From DAOTUB01 sp034437455 (GTDB lineage Bacteria > Chloroflexota > Anaerolineae > B4-G1), in NCBI GenBank assembly GCA_034437455.1, contig DAOTUB010000126.1, forward strand, positions 1-18,129: DNA of 18,129 nt, read 5' to 3'. A program made the position numbers and the translations under genes. Shown piece by piece: positions 1 through 7,171 of this stretch; the first letter of the stretch is position 1; each line of letters begins with the position of its first letter. The notes beneath the pieces were generated by a model that searched no databases, was not told the origin of the DNA, and was given only the letters and a program-made list of their open reading frames with translations.

Positions 1-441
1 GACCATGTAGGGGATCGAAAAATCGACTACCTCGTCGCGCTCGGATGTGATCGTGACGCCGTCCGCCACCATGTCGTACTCGCCAGCGGCGGTCGCCTCA
101 AAGATGCCCTCCCAGGCCGCCTCGACGAACACGGGCGTGCAGTTGAGCACCTCGCAGATAGCGCGGCAGGCGTCATAGTCCCAGCCCATCGCCTCGTTCG
201 TCGCTTCGTCGATGTAGTTAAAGGGCGGGTAGGCGTTCTCGACGCCGATGTTTATCTCGCGGCCTCCCAGGTCGTGTTCCGCAGAAGGTGCCTTGGTGGG
301 AGCCGCTGTCGGCGCCGCCGGCGCCTCGGTGGGTGGCGCCTTGGTGGGCGCTTCAGTGGCAGACGGCCCACAGGCCGCTACCATGGTCACTACGATTGCC
401 AAGATTGTCATTAGATGTAGCATCTTGGTGGTTTTCATCAT
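1..441 (-). CDS. ABC transporter substrate-binding lipoprotein, family 3 (partial)
   Basis: Only the N-terminal 147 codons are present; the gene runs off the left edge. The start lies in a cluster of in-frame ATGs at 456, 444, 441 and 438. An AAGGAG ribosome site at 453-448 favours 441 or 438, at 6 or 9 nt spacing. The protein opens with a basic, hydrophobic signal peptide ending in a lipobox (VAAC, then GPS). A low-complexity linker rich in Ala, Pro, Thr and Glu follows, then the start of a periplasmic-binding-protein fold (INIGVENAYPPFNYID, GWDYD, GEYDMVADGVTIT, VDFSIPYM). These match the SBP_bac_3 family, which binds amino acids or similar polar solutes for an ABC importer. The protein should be lipid-anchored outside the membrane. 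The ligand cannot be stated because the second lobe is missing, and no permease or ATPase gene is visible. It is separated from rmlD by a terminator, so it is probably its own unit. Confidence 0.88.
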   Translation of the reverse strand, partial: MMKTTKMLHLMTILAIVVTMVAACGPSATEAPTKAPPTEAPAAPTAAPTKAPSAEHDLGGREINIGVENAYPPFNYIDEATNEAMGWDYDACRAICEVLNCTPVFVEAAWEGIFEATAAGEYDMVADGVTITSERDEVVDFSIPYMV

Positions 442-486
442 CATCTTCTCCTTCATCTCGCCTCATTTTTTGAACGTCAGTTTAAT

Positions 487-519
487 CTACCTATATCCAT
501 GCAAAAACTCGAATATCAC
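487..519 (-). other. Possible leader mini-ORF upstream of the binding-protein gene
   Basis: A very strong ribosome-site sequence, AAAGGAGG (539-532), sits in the 5' region of the substrate-binding lipoprotein gene with no large ORF behind it. Twelve bases downstream a GTG opens a ten-codon frame (VIFEFLHGYR, stop at 489-487), ending 46 bases before the lipoprotein start at 441. It could be a leader peptide or only a chance match. The spacing is longer than ideal and I see no attenuator hairpin that would tie it to regulation. Confidence 0.15.
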
Positions 520-561
520 CCCAGTCAGCCACCTCCTTTCGAGACGCCTGTTACAAATCGG

Positions 562-598
562 AAAAACCTAGACCGAGCCTGAGTCTATCACGGCTAGG
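562..598 (-). terminator. Intrinsic terminator after rmlD
   Basis: On the minus strand, CCTAGCCG (598-591) pairs with CGGTCTAGG (575-567), with one bulged base and a 15-nt loop, and TTTTT follows directly (566-562). It lies 35 bases beyond the rmlD stop codon and separates that gene from the downstream lipoprotein gene. Hairpin plus U-run is the standard Rho-independent arrangement. Confidence 0.7.
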
Positions 599-632
599 AT
601 GAAAAGTCAAGAAAAGGCCGAGTCGCCCAAGA

Positions 633-1493
633 CTATGGAGATTCGAGAAATTCCTTCAGCGCCTCCTTCCAATGGCGCAGCCGAATGCCAAGCGCAGCAG
701 CAGCGGTATTGGCTAGAGGGGCAAAGCGCGGCGGGGTAGAGGCGCGCTCAAAGTCGTCCAGCGTGACAGGCTCGACAGGCACGTCCTCTCGCCCGCCGAG
801 GCGCAAGACCTCGCGGACATAATCGTAGCGGGAGACGTAACCCGCGTTGGTGAGATGATAGACGCCGTAAGCCCCGGTGTGGATGAGCTTGGCCAGGGCG
901 ACTGCCAGGTCTGGGGCGTAGGTGGGATTGCCTACCTCGTCAGTCACGACCCGCAGCGCGCCTCCCTGTGTTGAGCCTGTCGAAACATCATCGGCCAACT
1001 GGATGATGCGGTGGGGATTGGAAAAGTTGCGGCCTCCGGGAGCATACAGCCAGGCGATGCGCACGATGTAAAAGCGGTTGAGCAGGTGACGGACGAACCA
1101 CTCCCCGCCCGCCTTCGACCGGGCGTAGGGGTTGATCGGATGGAGCGAATCCCACTCCCGGTAAGGCTCCGTCGCCGCGCCGTCAAAGACCTCGTTGGTG
1201 CTGATATAAACCATCGCCGCGTCGCTCGCAGCGCAGGCCAGGGCGACGTTCTGTGTGCCCAGCGCGTTGGCGCGATAGGCTTGTTCGGGATCGCGGGCGC
1301 AGCCGTCCACGTCAGTCCAGGCGGCGGTGTGGATCACCACGTCGGGAGCAAAGCCGGCGATGGCCGCGCCGATGGCCTCCCGATCCGTAATATCCAGCTC
1401 CGGCAGATCGCAGCCCGCCAGCGTATCCTCAACCAGCGCTGCGTAAAGCTCGCGGCCCAGTTGTCCCTTGCAGCCGGTGATAAAAACGCGCAT
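633..1493 (-). CDS. rmlD: RmlD-family dTDP-4-dehydrorhamnose reductase
   Basis: This 286-aa protein is a short-chain dehydrogenase/reductase of the RmlD subgroup. RmlD catalyses the last step of dTDP-L-rhamnose synthesis, NAD(P)H reduction of dTDP-6-deoxy-L-lyxo-4-hexulose in the cytoplasm. Visible signatures are the Rossmann loop GCKGQLG (residues 7-13), an STNEVFDG segment (98-105) in place of the usual STDYVFDG, and the catalytic pair in NPYARSK (Tyr123, Lys127). The start ATG has AGGAGG four bases upstream. Residues 170-178 (VSTGSTQGG) look like an insertion encoded by a dispersed DNA repeat, sitting between the helix IIQLADD and the conserved RVVTDEVGNPT. No rmlA, rmlB or rmlC is in the window, so it is an orphan here and could instead act on another nucleotide sugar. 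It follows the exported-protein genes after a 145-base gap; a role in glycosylating surface proteins is only a guess. Confidence 0.88.
   Translation of the reverse strand: MRVFITGCKGQLGRELYAALVEDTLAGCDLPELDITDREAIGAAIAGFAPDVVIHTAAWTDVDGCARDPEQAYRANALGTQNVALACAASDAAMVYISTNEVFDGAATEPYREWDSLHPINPYARSKAGGEWFVRHLLNRFYIVRIAWLYAPGGRNFSNPHRIIQLADDVSTGSTQGGALRVVTDEVGNPTYAPDLAVALAKLIHTGAYGVYHLTNAGYVSRYDYVREVLRLGGREDVPVEPVTLDDFERASTPPRFAPLANTAAAALGIRLRHWKEALKEFLESP
965..989 (-). repeat. Dispersed repeat inserted in frame in rmlD
   Basis: The minus-strand sequence around TTTCGACAGGCTCAACACAG resembles an intergenic repeat core (TTCGACAGGCTCA) that I recall as recurring in bacterial and especially Chloroflexota genomes; that recollection was not checked. 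Here it lies inside a coding sequence and supplies residues VSTGSTQGG of the reductase, where relatives pass straight from the helix to the conserved RVV(T/D)D strand. Its length is a multiple of three within the frame, so the gene stays open. Confidence 0.5.
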
Positions 1494-1562
1494 CGAACCT
1501 CCTGTGGTAACAATCTCGCGAGCCTTATTGTACCCCAGGAGAACGACAGCGGCAAATCACAG

Positions 1563-1640
1563 CGGCGGGCCAGCGAGACACACATCGGTTCCCACTGGCC
1601 CGCCGTCCCGATCCGTTACTGTCCTGAAATCCGCTGTTCT
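1563..1640 (-). repeat. 3' UTR repeat with 11-bp hairpin after the double beta-helix gene
   Basis: The block starts at the stop codon of the 1305-aa protein. Reading on the minus strand it holds ACAGCGGATT, then GGACAGTAACGGATCGGG, then a perfect 11-bp stem (CGGCGGGCCAG, 1605-1595, with CTGGCCCGCCG, 1573-1563). Nearly the same series of sequences occurs at 7085-7161 after the PKD-like gene. No strong T-run follows the stem, so it may stabilise mRNA 3' ends or stop transcription inefficiently rather than act as a standard terminator. It occupies most of the 1494-1638 gap before rmlD. Confidence 0.6.
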
Positions 1641-4600
1641 AACCGCCGCGCACGACGAGAGGTAGATAGATCTTCCATTCGACGTTGGCGATGTCGATAG
1701 TGTGCGTGATTGTTTCAGTACCCCCACAGTTCTCGACTGTGACGGTGATACCTTGTAGACCGGCAGAGTTCCAGGTGTAATTGGCGATAGCATTCCCTTG
1801 TCCCGTCAAAGGCGTCGGCGACCACGTGTACGTGATGGACAGACTGGCATTGGGTGGTGTGGCGTCGACTGTGAAGGTGTAGGTTATGCCCACCGTGCCC
1901 GTTTCTGGACCGGCGATAGACCCGCCCGTCAGAGCCACGCAGACGAACTCATCGGCGCCGAGGTCATGGCCCACGTCATAGGGCCGCGCCTGGCCGTCAA
2001 TGTCGGTATTTATCCCGGCAGGTATGCCTTCGCCGATGGCTGCCGAGATACTGGTCAAGTGATAGCCATCGGGGGCAAAGGCCGGATCGCCGCTGCGATC
2101 GTTGAGCCGGGTGACGCTGCCCGCTCCACCCGTGTCGGTGGTCGTGTTGGCGTGCCACAACGTACCGTTGAGGGCGACCGCATTGCCCGCCGTGACGATG
2201 ACGCCCACGCCGTGCCCGACGACGATAGTATTGGTCATCGCCACGCTGCTGTACTCCCCTGCCAGGCTGGTGATGTAGACGCCGCTGCCGTCGCTGCCAA
2301 TGTCGGTGGTACGGTTGCGGGCGATGGTTGTGTGCAGCAACTGGGCTGCGGTGCGGACGGCATAGATGCCCGCTCCGTACATCAGAGCCTCGTTGTCGGC
2401 GACGACGTTGTTGACCAGCGTGGGAGCGCCTCCCTCCAGACCCAACCCGCCGCCCATCGCGGCGGCAACGTTGCCGTTGATGAGATTGTCGCTCAACACC
2501 GGATCGCTAAAATAGACCCGAACACCCGCCGAGTGTCCAGCGTTGTTGTCGGTAATGACGTTGCCGGTGAGCATTGCGCCACTGTCGCTTGAAATCGCCA
2601 CACCTCCCCCGCCGTTGACCACGCTGTTTCCGGTGATGGTGTTGCCGGTGAGTTCAGCGTCGCCGCCCGAGATCGACACTCCACCGCCCCAGTCGTGGCC
2701 CTGATTGTCGCGCACGACATTGTTGCGCAACGTGGCCGGACTTGTGTAAAGGGCCACGCCGGCCCCACTGCCGTCGGGCGCGGTGTTCTGGGAGATCGTG
2801 TTAGCGATCAGAGTGGCCGCGCTTTGGTACAGGAATAGACCGCCGCCCACATCGGTTGTCGTGTTGCTGTAAATGACATTGCCGCTGATGACGGCGCTTG
2901 CTCCATTGACATAGATCCCGCCGCCCACATCGCCCCAGTCCATCCCGCCCAATCCCGTAGCATCGCCGCCGGTGATGCGCAGGCCCTCTATGATGGGCGC
3001 GATGCTGCCAGCGATGTAGAGCACTCGCCCGCGTCCCAGTGCGTCCAGCGTCGTCGGGTTGGCGACGGGATCGGGCGTGGTCCAGTTGGTGACGGTGTAG
3101 CCGCCCCGCAAGGTGATGCCCTTCGTGACGTAGGCGATCTGGGCCAGCCCGCCCCGATCGTTGACGGCGGTGCAGCGCCCGGCCAGCTTGACCAGGTCGC
3201 CCGGCTGAGCCGCGTCGACCGCCGCCTGGACGGTGTGATACGTGGTAGCGCCGTCGTTGATGCGCGCGTGGCAATCGCCGACGCCGCTCAGGTTGAGCAG
3301 GCTCACTACTCGCAGCGATAACTGCGACGCCGCGCCGTCGACGGTCAGCGTCTCGGTGATGGATTCGTACAACCATTCCACGCCCACAACGCTCAAGGTA
3401 GTGGTCAGCGTGTGCCATTCATAGGCCGATTCGCCGCTCCCGCTCCAAGTCAACGCTCCTGTGCCAGTGACGACCGTTCCTACGTCGTAAATCTGGCCCG
3501 TCAACATCAACCCTGGCCCCCAAACCTGCGCCAGCGTGAATGTGACGTCCGCCGTGTGGGTCACCCACCCCCGGTCTATGATGGTCAACGTATCGCCATC
3601 TTGTACCGTGAACTGACCGGCGTCCCACGACTGAGGCGCGCCGTCGTTGACGCGCACCGTCTTTTCCCAGGCGGGCTGGGGACGCGGTTGCTGAAAGTGG
3701 AGGATACGCTCCGGCAATTGCAGCGGCAGGCCCGCCGCCGTCAACGTCTCGGTCAGCGTGCCTGCGTAATCGGGCGAGGCAACCGCGCGCAGTGTCTTGG
3801 TCAGGACGTGCCAGGCGTTGACGGTGGCGGTGGGCGCAGACCAGACGGCGGTGCGGCTCACTTGTGCCACGTTGCCGATGGTAGCATCGTAGCTCTCCCA
3901 TTCCAGCGCCGAGGTCCACGCCTCGCCGAGAGTGAAAGAGATGCCGCCGCTGCCCGTGATCCACACTCGTTCGACGATTGTGACGAGCTCGTCAGGCACG
4001 ACGGTGAACGGGCCGCTGTTCCACGCCTGGAACGCGCCGTTGCCAACGCGAATCCGCTTCTCCCAGGCCACGTCGGGCGGGACAGACGGGAACTCGTCGG
4101 CGCCCAGGTCGTAGCCCGCGCCTTGGGGACGACTGTCGCCATCTATGTCGGTCGTCACGCCCCCCGCTGGCGCGACCCCACGGTCGAGCGCCAGCGAATC
4201 GACGCCGATGTGGTAACCGTCGGGGGCAAAGGCCGGGTCGCCGTTATAGTCGTTGGTGTGAATGACGTTGCCGCCCCGCGGTGTGACATTGGCGTGCCAA
4301 AGGGTGGCGTTCAACGTGGCCGTGTTGTCCACCGTCACCGTGATGCCAATCTCGTGATCGACGATGATGGTGTTGGTCATAACCACAGTGCTATACTCGC
4401 CAGGGCCTTTATTGGTGACGTGGATACCGCTTCCATCGCCGCCGGTGTTGCGGGCGACCGTCGTGTGCAGCAAGCGGGCCGAAGAGCGAGTGATATAGAG
4501 GCCAGCGCCGTACACAGTGGCTTGGTTATCAGCCACGACGTTGTTGACCAGCGTGGGGGTTCCCGATTCCAAATCGATGCCCCCACCACGGTCGGCGGTG

Positions 4601-5556
4601 TTACCGGTGATAATGTTGCCACTTAGAAGAACGCCGTAACTGTTATAAATGTATATCCCGCCGCCTTCATCATCCGCCGCGTTGCTGTAGACGCGGTTGT
4701 TGGTCAACGTGGCTGCGCTAAAGTCCACGGATATACCGCCGCCATAGTCGTCGGTGCTGTTCTCAAAAACCACGTTGCGATTCAGGGTTGCGTCACTGCT
4801 GTCAAGCGTGATCCCCCCTCCCCATCCATTAGCGCTCGTATTACTGTGGACGATATTGTCGTTCAGGGTAGCCGGGCTTTGCCGCAGACATATCCCTGCC
4901 CCGCCGCCATCACTGGCAGTATTGTTGCCAACGGTGTTGTTGGTCAGCGTACCATCGCCCTGGTATAGAATCACGCCGCCGCAGAGAGGCGCGGTGTTGC
5001 TGTAGACGTGGTTGCCGCTGATGACGGCCGTCGCTTGATAGACATAGATGCCGCCTCCGACATGGCCAGTCCAAAAATCGCCGACCCAAACGCCTCCCAG
5101 ATCCGCCGCATCTCCGCCAGTGACGCGCAGTCCCTCGACGGTGGGCGCGATTCCACTGCCGACGATGGCGATGGCCCGGCCTTGTCCCTGGGCATTGAGG
5201 ATAGTGCGGTAGGTCTCCGGATCCCGCATGGTAAAATCGTCGTTGTAACCGCCCCGGAGGGTGATCGACTTGGTGATGACCACGATCTGAGTGGCGGTGA
5301 AGGTATCGGTATTGAGGCTGGCGACGTTCTGCACGCCGACATAAGCGCCCTGGGCCACCTTGACGACGTCGCCATTGTCCGCAGCGTTCACGGCGGCCTG
5401 GATGGACGAATAGGTACATCCGCTAGGGCAGACGAATAGATCATCGGTAGGTGCGGCGTGGGCGAGTAATCCGCCATTCAGCAGCCAAAGCAGAGCGATT
5501 GCAACAGTGCAGGCCGCCAGTGTGCTACTTGCGAGTACAATAGTTTGCTTGTGCAT
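1639..5556 (-). CDS. Secreted double parallel beta-helix protein with YLPLVVR tail
   Basis: This is a 1305-aa exported protein. A signal peptide (about residues 1-35, ending AHA-AP) leads into the motif CPSGCTYSSIQAAVNAA typical of right-handed parallel beta-helix proteins. The first helix spans roughly residues 41-490, with many GGGI and SGN turns, and closes with DPAFAPDGYHI and DLGADEF, as in choice-of-anchor-Q type proteins. Two similar beta-rich modules of about 125 residues follow (each opening with AWEK, near 497 and 628). A second full helix spans about 760-1202, again ending DLGADEF. Then come one PKD-like domain (about 1205-1290) and the tail IYLPLVVRGG. The two helices are clearly paralogous, so the gene arose by internal duplication. 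The start ATG has a GGGAG site 8 bases upstream. The fold suits polysaccharide binding or cleavage or adhesion, but I see no catalytic site and assign no substrate. It is the last of five consecutive exported-protein genes. Confidence 0.88.
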   Translation of the reverse strand: MHKQTIVLASSTLAACTVAIALLWLLNGGLLAHAAPTDDLFVCPSGCTYSSIQAAVNAADNGDVVKVAQGAYVGVQNVASLNTDTFTATQIVVITKSITLRGGYNDDFTMRDPETYRTILNAQGQGRAIAIVGSGIAPTVEGLRVTGGDAADLGGVWVGDFWTGHVGGGIYVYQATAVISGNHVYSNTAPLCGGVILYQGDGTLTNNTVGNNTASDGGGAGICLRQSPATLNDNIVHSNTSANGWGGGITLDSSDATLNRNVVFENSTDDYGGGISVDFSAATLTNNRVYSNAADDEGGGIYIYNSYGVLLSGNIITGNTADRGGGIDLESGTPTLVNNVVADNQATVYGAGLYITRSSARLLHTTVARNTGGDGSGIHVTNKGPGEYSTVVMTNTIIVDHEIGITVTVDNTATLNATLWHANVTPRGGNVIHTNDYNGDPAFAPDGYHIGVDSLALDRGVAPAGGVTTDIDGDSRPQGAGYDLGADEFPSVPPDVAWEKRIRVGNGAFQAWNSGPFTVVPDELVTIVERVWITGSGGISFTLGEAWTSALEWESYDATIGNVAQVSRTAVWSAPTATVNAWHVLTKTLRAVASPDYAGTLTETLTAAGLPLQLPERILHFQQPRPQPAWEKTVRVNDGAPQSWDAGQFTVQDGDTLTIIDRGWVTHTADVTFTLAQVWGPGLMLTGQIYDVGTVVTGTGALTWSGSGESAYEWHTLTTTLSVVGVEWLYESITETLTVDGAASQLSLRVVSLLNLSGVGDCHARINDGATTYHTVQAAVDAAQPGDLVKLAGRCTAVNDRGGLAQIAYVTKGITLRGGYTVTNWTTPDPVANPTTLDALGRGRVLYIAGSIAPIIEGLRITGGDATGLGGMDWGDVGGGIYVNGASAVISGNVIYSNTTTDVGGGLFLYQSAATLIANTISQNTAPDGSGAGVALYTSPATLRNNVVRDNQGHDWGGGVSISGGDAELTGNTITGNSVVNGGGGVAISSDSGAMLTGNVITDNNAGHSAGVRVYFSDPVLSDNLINGNVAAAMGGGLGLEGGAPTLVNNVVADNEALMYGAGIYAVRTAAQLLHTTIARNRTTDIGSDGSGVYITSLAGEYSSVAMTNTIVVGHGVGVIVTAGNAVALNGTLWHANTTTDTGGAGSVTRLNDRSGDPAFAPDGYHLTSISAAIGEGIPAGINTDIDGQARPYDVGHDLGADEFVCVALTGGSIAGPETGTVGITYTFTVDATPPNASLSITYTWSPTPLTGQGNAIANYTWNSAGLQGITVTVENCGGTETITHTIDIANVEWKIYLPLVVRGG

Positions 5557-5589
5557 TTCAGCTGCTCCCTTCCTAAATAAAATCTGTGT

Positions 5590-5619
5590 CCAAACGTATT
5601 CTCACACAAAAACGTTTGG
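5590..5619 (-). other. 8-bp hairpin upstream of the double beta-helix gene
   Basis: CCAAACGT and ACGTTTGG form a perfect 8-bp inverted repeat with a 14-nt loop, 34 bases before the start at 5556. On the minus strand the stem is followed, after a short gap, by a T-rich stretch (GATTTTATTT). It may be a weak terminator between the two genes or an operator or mRNA structure at the 5' end of the next one. No convincing -10/-35 pair was found in this 133-base gap. Confidence 0.3.
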
Positions 5620-5665
5620 CGGCAAATCGCGAATGAGTGAATCGAATTGGTATCTGCTCGCCAGA

Positions 5666-5693
5666 GTTGCTGTCCTGCAATCCACTGCTTTAA
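5666..5693 (-). repeat. Partial copy of the shared 3' UTR repeat
   Basis: Beginning at the stop codon of the beta-propeller-like gene, the minus strand reads AGCAGTGGATTGCAGGACAG followed by CAAC. This closely matches ACAGCGGATTTCAGGACAG followed by TAAC after the double beta-helix gene. The matching GC-rich hairpin is absent here. The likeness also covers the last codons upstream of the stop (CTTGTCGTGCGCAAC). Confidence 0.45.
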
Positions 5694-7033
5694 GAGTTGC
5701 GCACGACAAGCGGCAGGTAGATGTGCTGCGGTGATTTCAACGTTCCCCACGTCGCACCACTGACAAAGGTGTTGGTGAGCAAGTTCACGATGGAGCCTGT
5801 GTCAAAGCTCCCATCGGCGTTCACCTTGATCTTGGACAGGACGCCCGCCGAAGGCTGGCTCAACCAGGAAGAGTAGAGCAGCCAGCCGCCGTCCGGGCTC
5901 CAGCCGTATAGGTAGACGTTGCCCAGGTTGTAATTCGGGTCGGCAAAGTAAACCGAGCCTAGCAGGCTTCCACTGGTCGCGTCGTAAACCAAAAGATAGA
6001 CGTACACATTGTCGGAGTAATAACTGCCCTTAAAGGCGAGCTTGCTCTCATCGGGTGACCAAAAGACGTCCTCGCCGCCCCTCCAGTTTGCGTCGCTTGC
6101 CATATCCACCAGCAACTGACGGTTGTTACCGTCCTTGTCGGTGGTGTACAGGCCCCGGATCGTGGGGCAGCCCAGCTCAAAGTCCATGATGGCCAGTTTC
6201 CCGGACGTTCGCGCCACGTCAAAGCCATTCACACCAGGAATGCCGCAGCCCTGCGTGGCGGAGTAGACGTTGGTGTAGGCCGAAGCGTTCACGCCGGTCC
6301 ACTGGACGCCGCTCATATCCAGCATGTGGTAGATGCGGCTGCCGTAGAGCACCGGGCGCTGGAACGCCATGCGGTAACTGTATTCAGGCGTCAGGTCCTG
6401 GTGAGCGGCGCTGCCGGAGGGGACGTAGATTTCCACGGCCTGGTTGTAGGTGAATCCATCCTGATAGGCCACGATCCAGCGTTTGCCCACCGGGACGTTG
6501 TCAAAGTGGTAGGAGCCGTCGGTCCCCGCCCACACAGAGTCCTTCCCTTCCAGGAAAACCTGTCCGGCCAGGGGAGGGCCGGTCGAACTCTCATAGACCT
6601 TGCCCTCCACACTGCCGCAGGGGCAGGGCTGATCCCACAGGCCGGATTGAGGGCCGGGGGTGATCTGGTCGTGCCAACTGCCGTCGGAAGCGATGCGGAA
6701 GAGGTTATAGTCGGCAGGAGTCCAGTAACGGGCGTGGTCGGAACTAGAGTAGATGGCGCCGCCATCGGGCGCCACGCGGAGATCGTAGATGCGCGCCGTG
6801 GCGTCTCTGGAGTGGCTGTGAAAATCGAACAGTTTGGCCTTTCCACTGCCGTCGGGGTTCAAGGTATAGAGTGTGTCGTCGGTCAAGTCGTTGGCGATGG
6901 AAACGATGATCTTTTCCAGAGTTGTCCCGTCAGCGCCCACTGATATACCTCCATCCCCTGGCAACCACGCCAGCGCCAGCAGACCGACCAGGGTGACGGC
7001 CAGGGCGAATGTTTTCTGTCGTTTGCTTTTCAT
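5690..7033 (-). CDS. Secreted beta-propeller-like protein with CarboxypepD_reg-like insert and YLPLVVR tail
   Basis: This 447-aa protein has a signal peptide (about residues 1-33). TolB/PD40-like propeller blades follow, for example LYTLNPDGSGKAKLF near 57, DVFWSPDESKLAFKGSYY near 325 and YGWSPDGGWLLYSSW near 385. Between them lies a module at about 140-215 (GSVEGKVYESSTGPPLAG, GTDGSYHFDNVPVGK) that looks like a carboxypeptidase-regulatory/SdrB-like beta-sandwich. The C-terminus is HIYLPLVVRNS. The start ATG has AAGGAG 9 bases upstream, the best spaced site in the cluster. Such proteins are extracellular scaffolds; propellers usually mediate protein or carbohydrate contacts. I see no enzyme active site. 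A Cys-Pro-Cys pair (PCPCG, about 138) precedes the insert. It lies third from the end in the exported-protein block; the 138-base gap upstream holds a hairpin repeat. Confidence 0.82.
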   Translation of the reverse strand: MKSKRQKTFALAVTLVGLLALAWLPGDGGISVGADGTTLEKIIVSIANDLTDDTLYTLNPDGSGKAKLFDFHSHSRDATARIYDLRVAPDGGAIYSSSDHARYWTPADYNLFRIASDGSWHDQITPGPQSGLWDQPCPCGSVEGKVYESSTGPPLAGQVFLEGKDSVWAGTDGSYHFDNVPVGKRWIVAYQDGFTYNQAVEIYVPSGSAAHQDLTPEYSYRMAFQRPVLYGSRIYHMLDMSGVQWTGVNASAYTNVYSATQGCGIPGVNGFDVARTSGKLAIMDFELGCPTIRGLYTTDKDGNNRQLLVDMASDANWRGGEDVFWSPDESKLAFKGSYYSDNVYVYLLVYDATSGSLLGSVYFADPNYNLGNVYLYGWSPDGGWLLYSSWLSQPSAGVLSKIKVNADGSFDTGSIVNLLTNTFVSGATWGTLKSPQHIYLPLVVRNS

Positions 7034-7048
7034 CGAGTTGTGCTCCTT

Positions 7049-7161
7049 CCGTCCGTTGATTTCTCAATCCGCTGTTGTGTGGGAGCGGCGGGCCAAGCCA
7101 CGTCCTGGCTGCTGGCCCGCCGCCCCGATCCGTCGGTATCCCAATCCGCTGTTGTCCTGCG
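7049..7161 (-). repeat. Hairpin flanked by two direct repeats in the gap after the PKD-like gene
   Basis: Two related copies of a short block (ACAACAGCGGATTG, then 7 variable bases, then (C/A)ACGGA or CGACGGATC) lie at about 7049-7076 and 7124-7157. Between them is a large hairpin at 7085-7123: an 11-bp stem (GCGGCGGGCCA) plus a 5-bp extension (AGCCA) across a two-base bulge, with a 5-base loop. The copy nearest the upstream gene and the stem match the block after the double beta-helix gene. No T-run follows, so it is more likely an mRNA 3'-end structure or a mobile intergenic repeat than a classical terminator. Confidence 0.6.
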
Positions 7162-7171
7162 CTCTGTCGTT

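Noticed and set aside
248..571. A 107-codon plus-strand frame opposite the lipoprotein start
   Set aside because: It is complementary to the Ala/Pro-rich linker and signal peptide and extends through a terminator hairpin; no family likeness.
1563..1605. GC-rich hairpins at 1563-1605 and 7085-7123 as intrinsic terminators
   Set aside because: Stems are strong, but no U-run follows on either strand. I list them as 3' UTR repeats; Rho-independent termination is not supported.
3412..4626. A 404-codon open frame on the plus strand within the double beta-helix gene
   Set aside because: No signal, domain or ribosome site. Its composition (Arg, Val, Asp, His) is that of antisense GC-rich DNA, and the minus-strand frame has clear homology.
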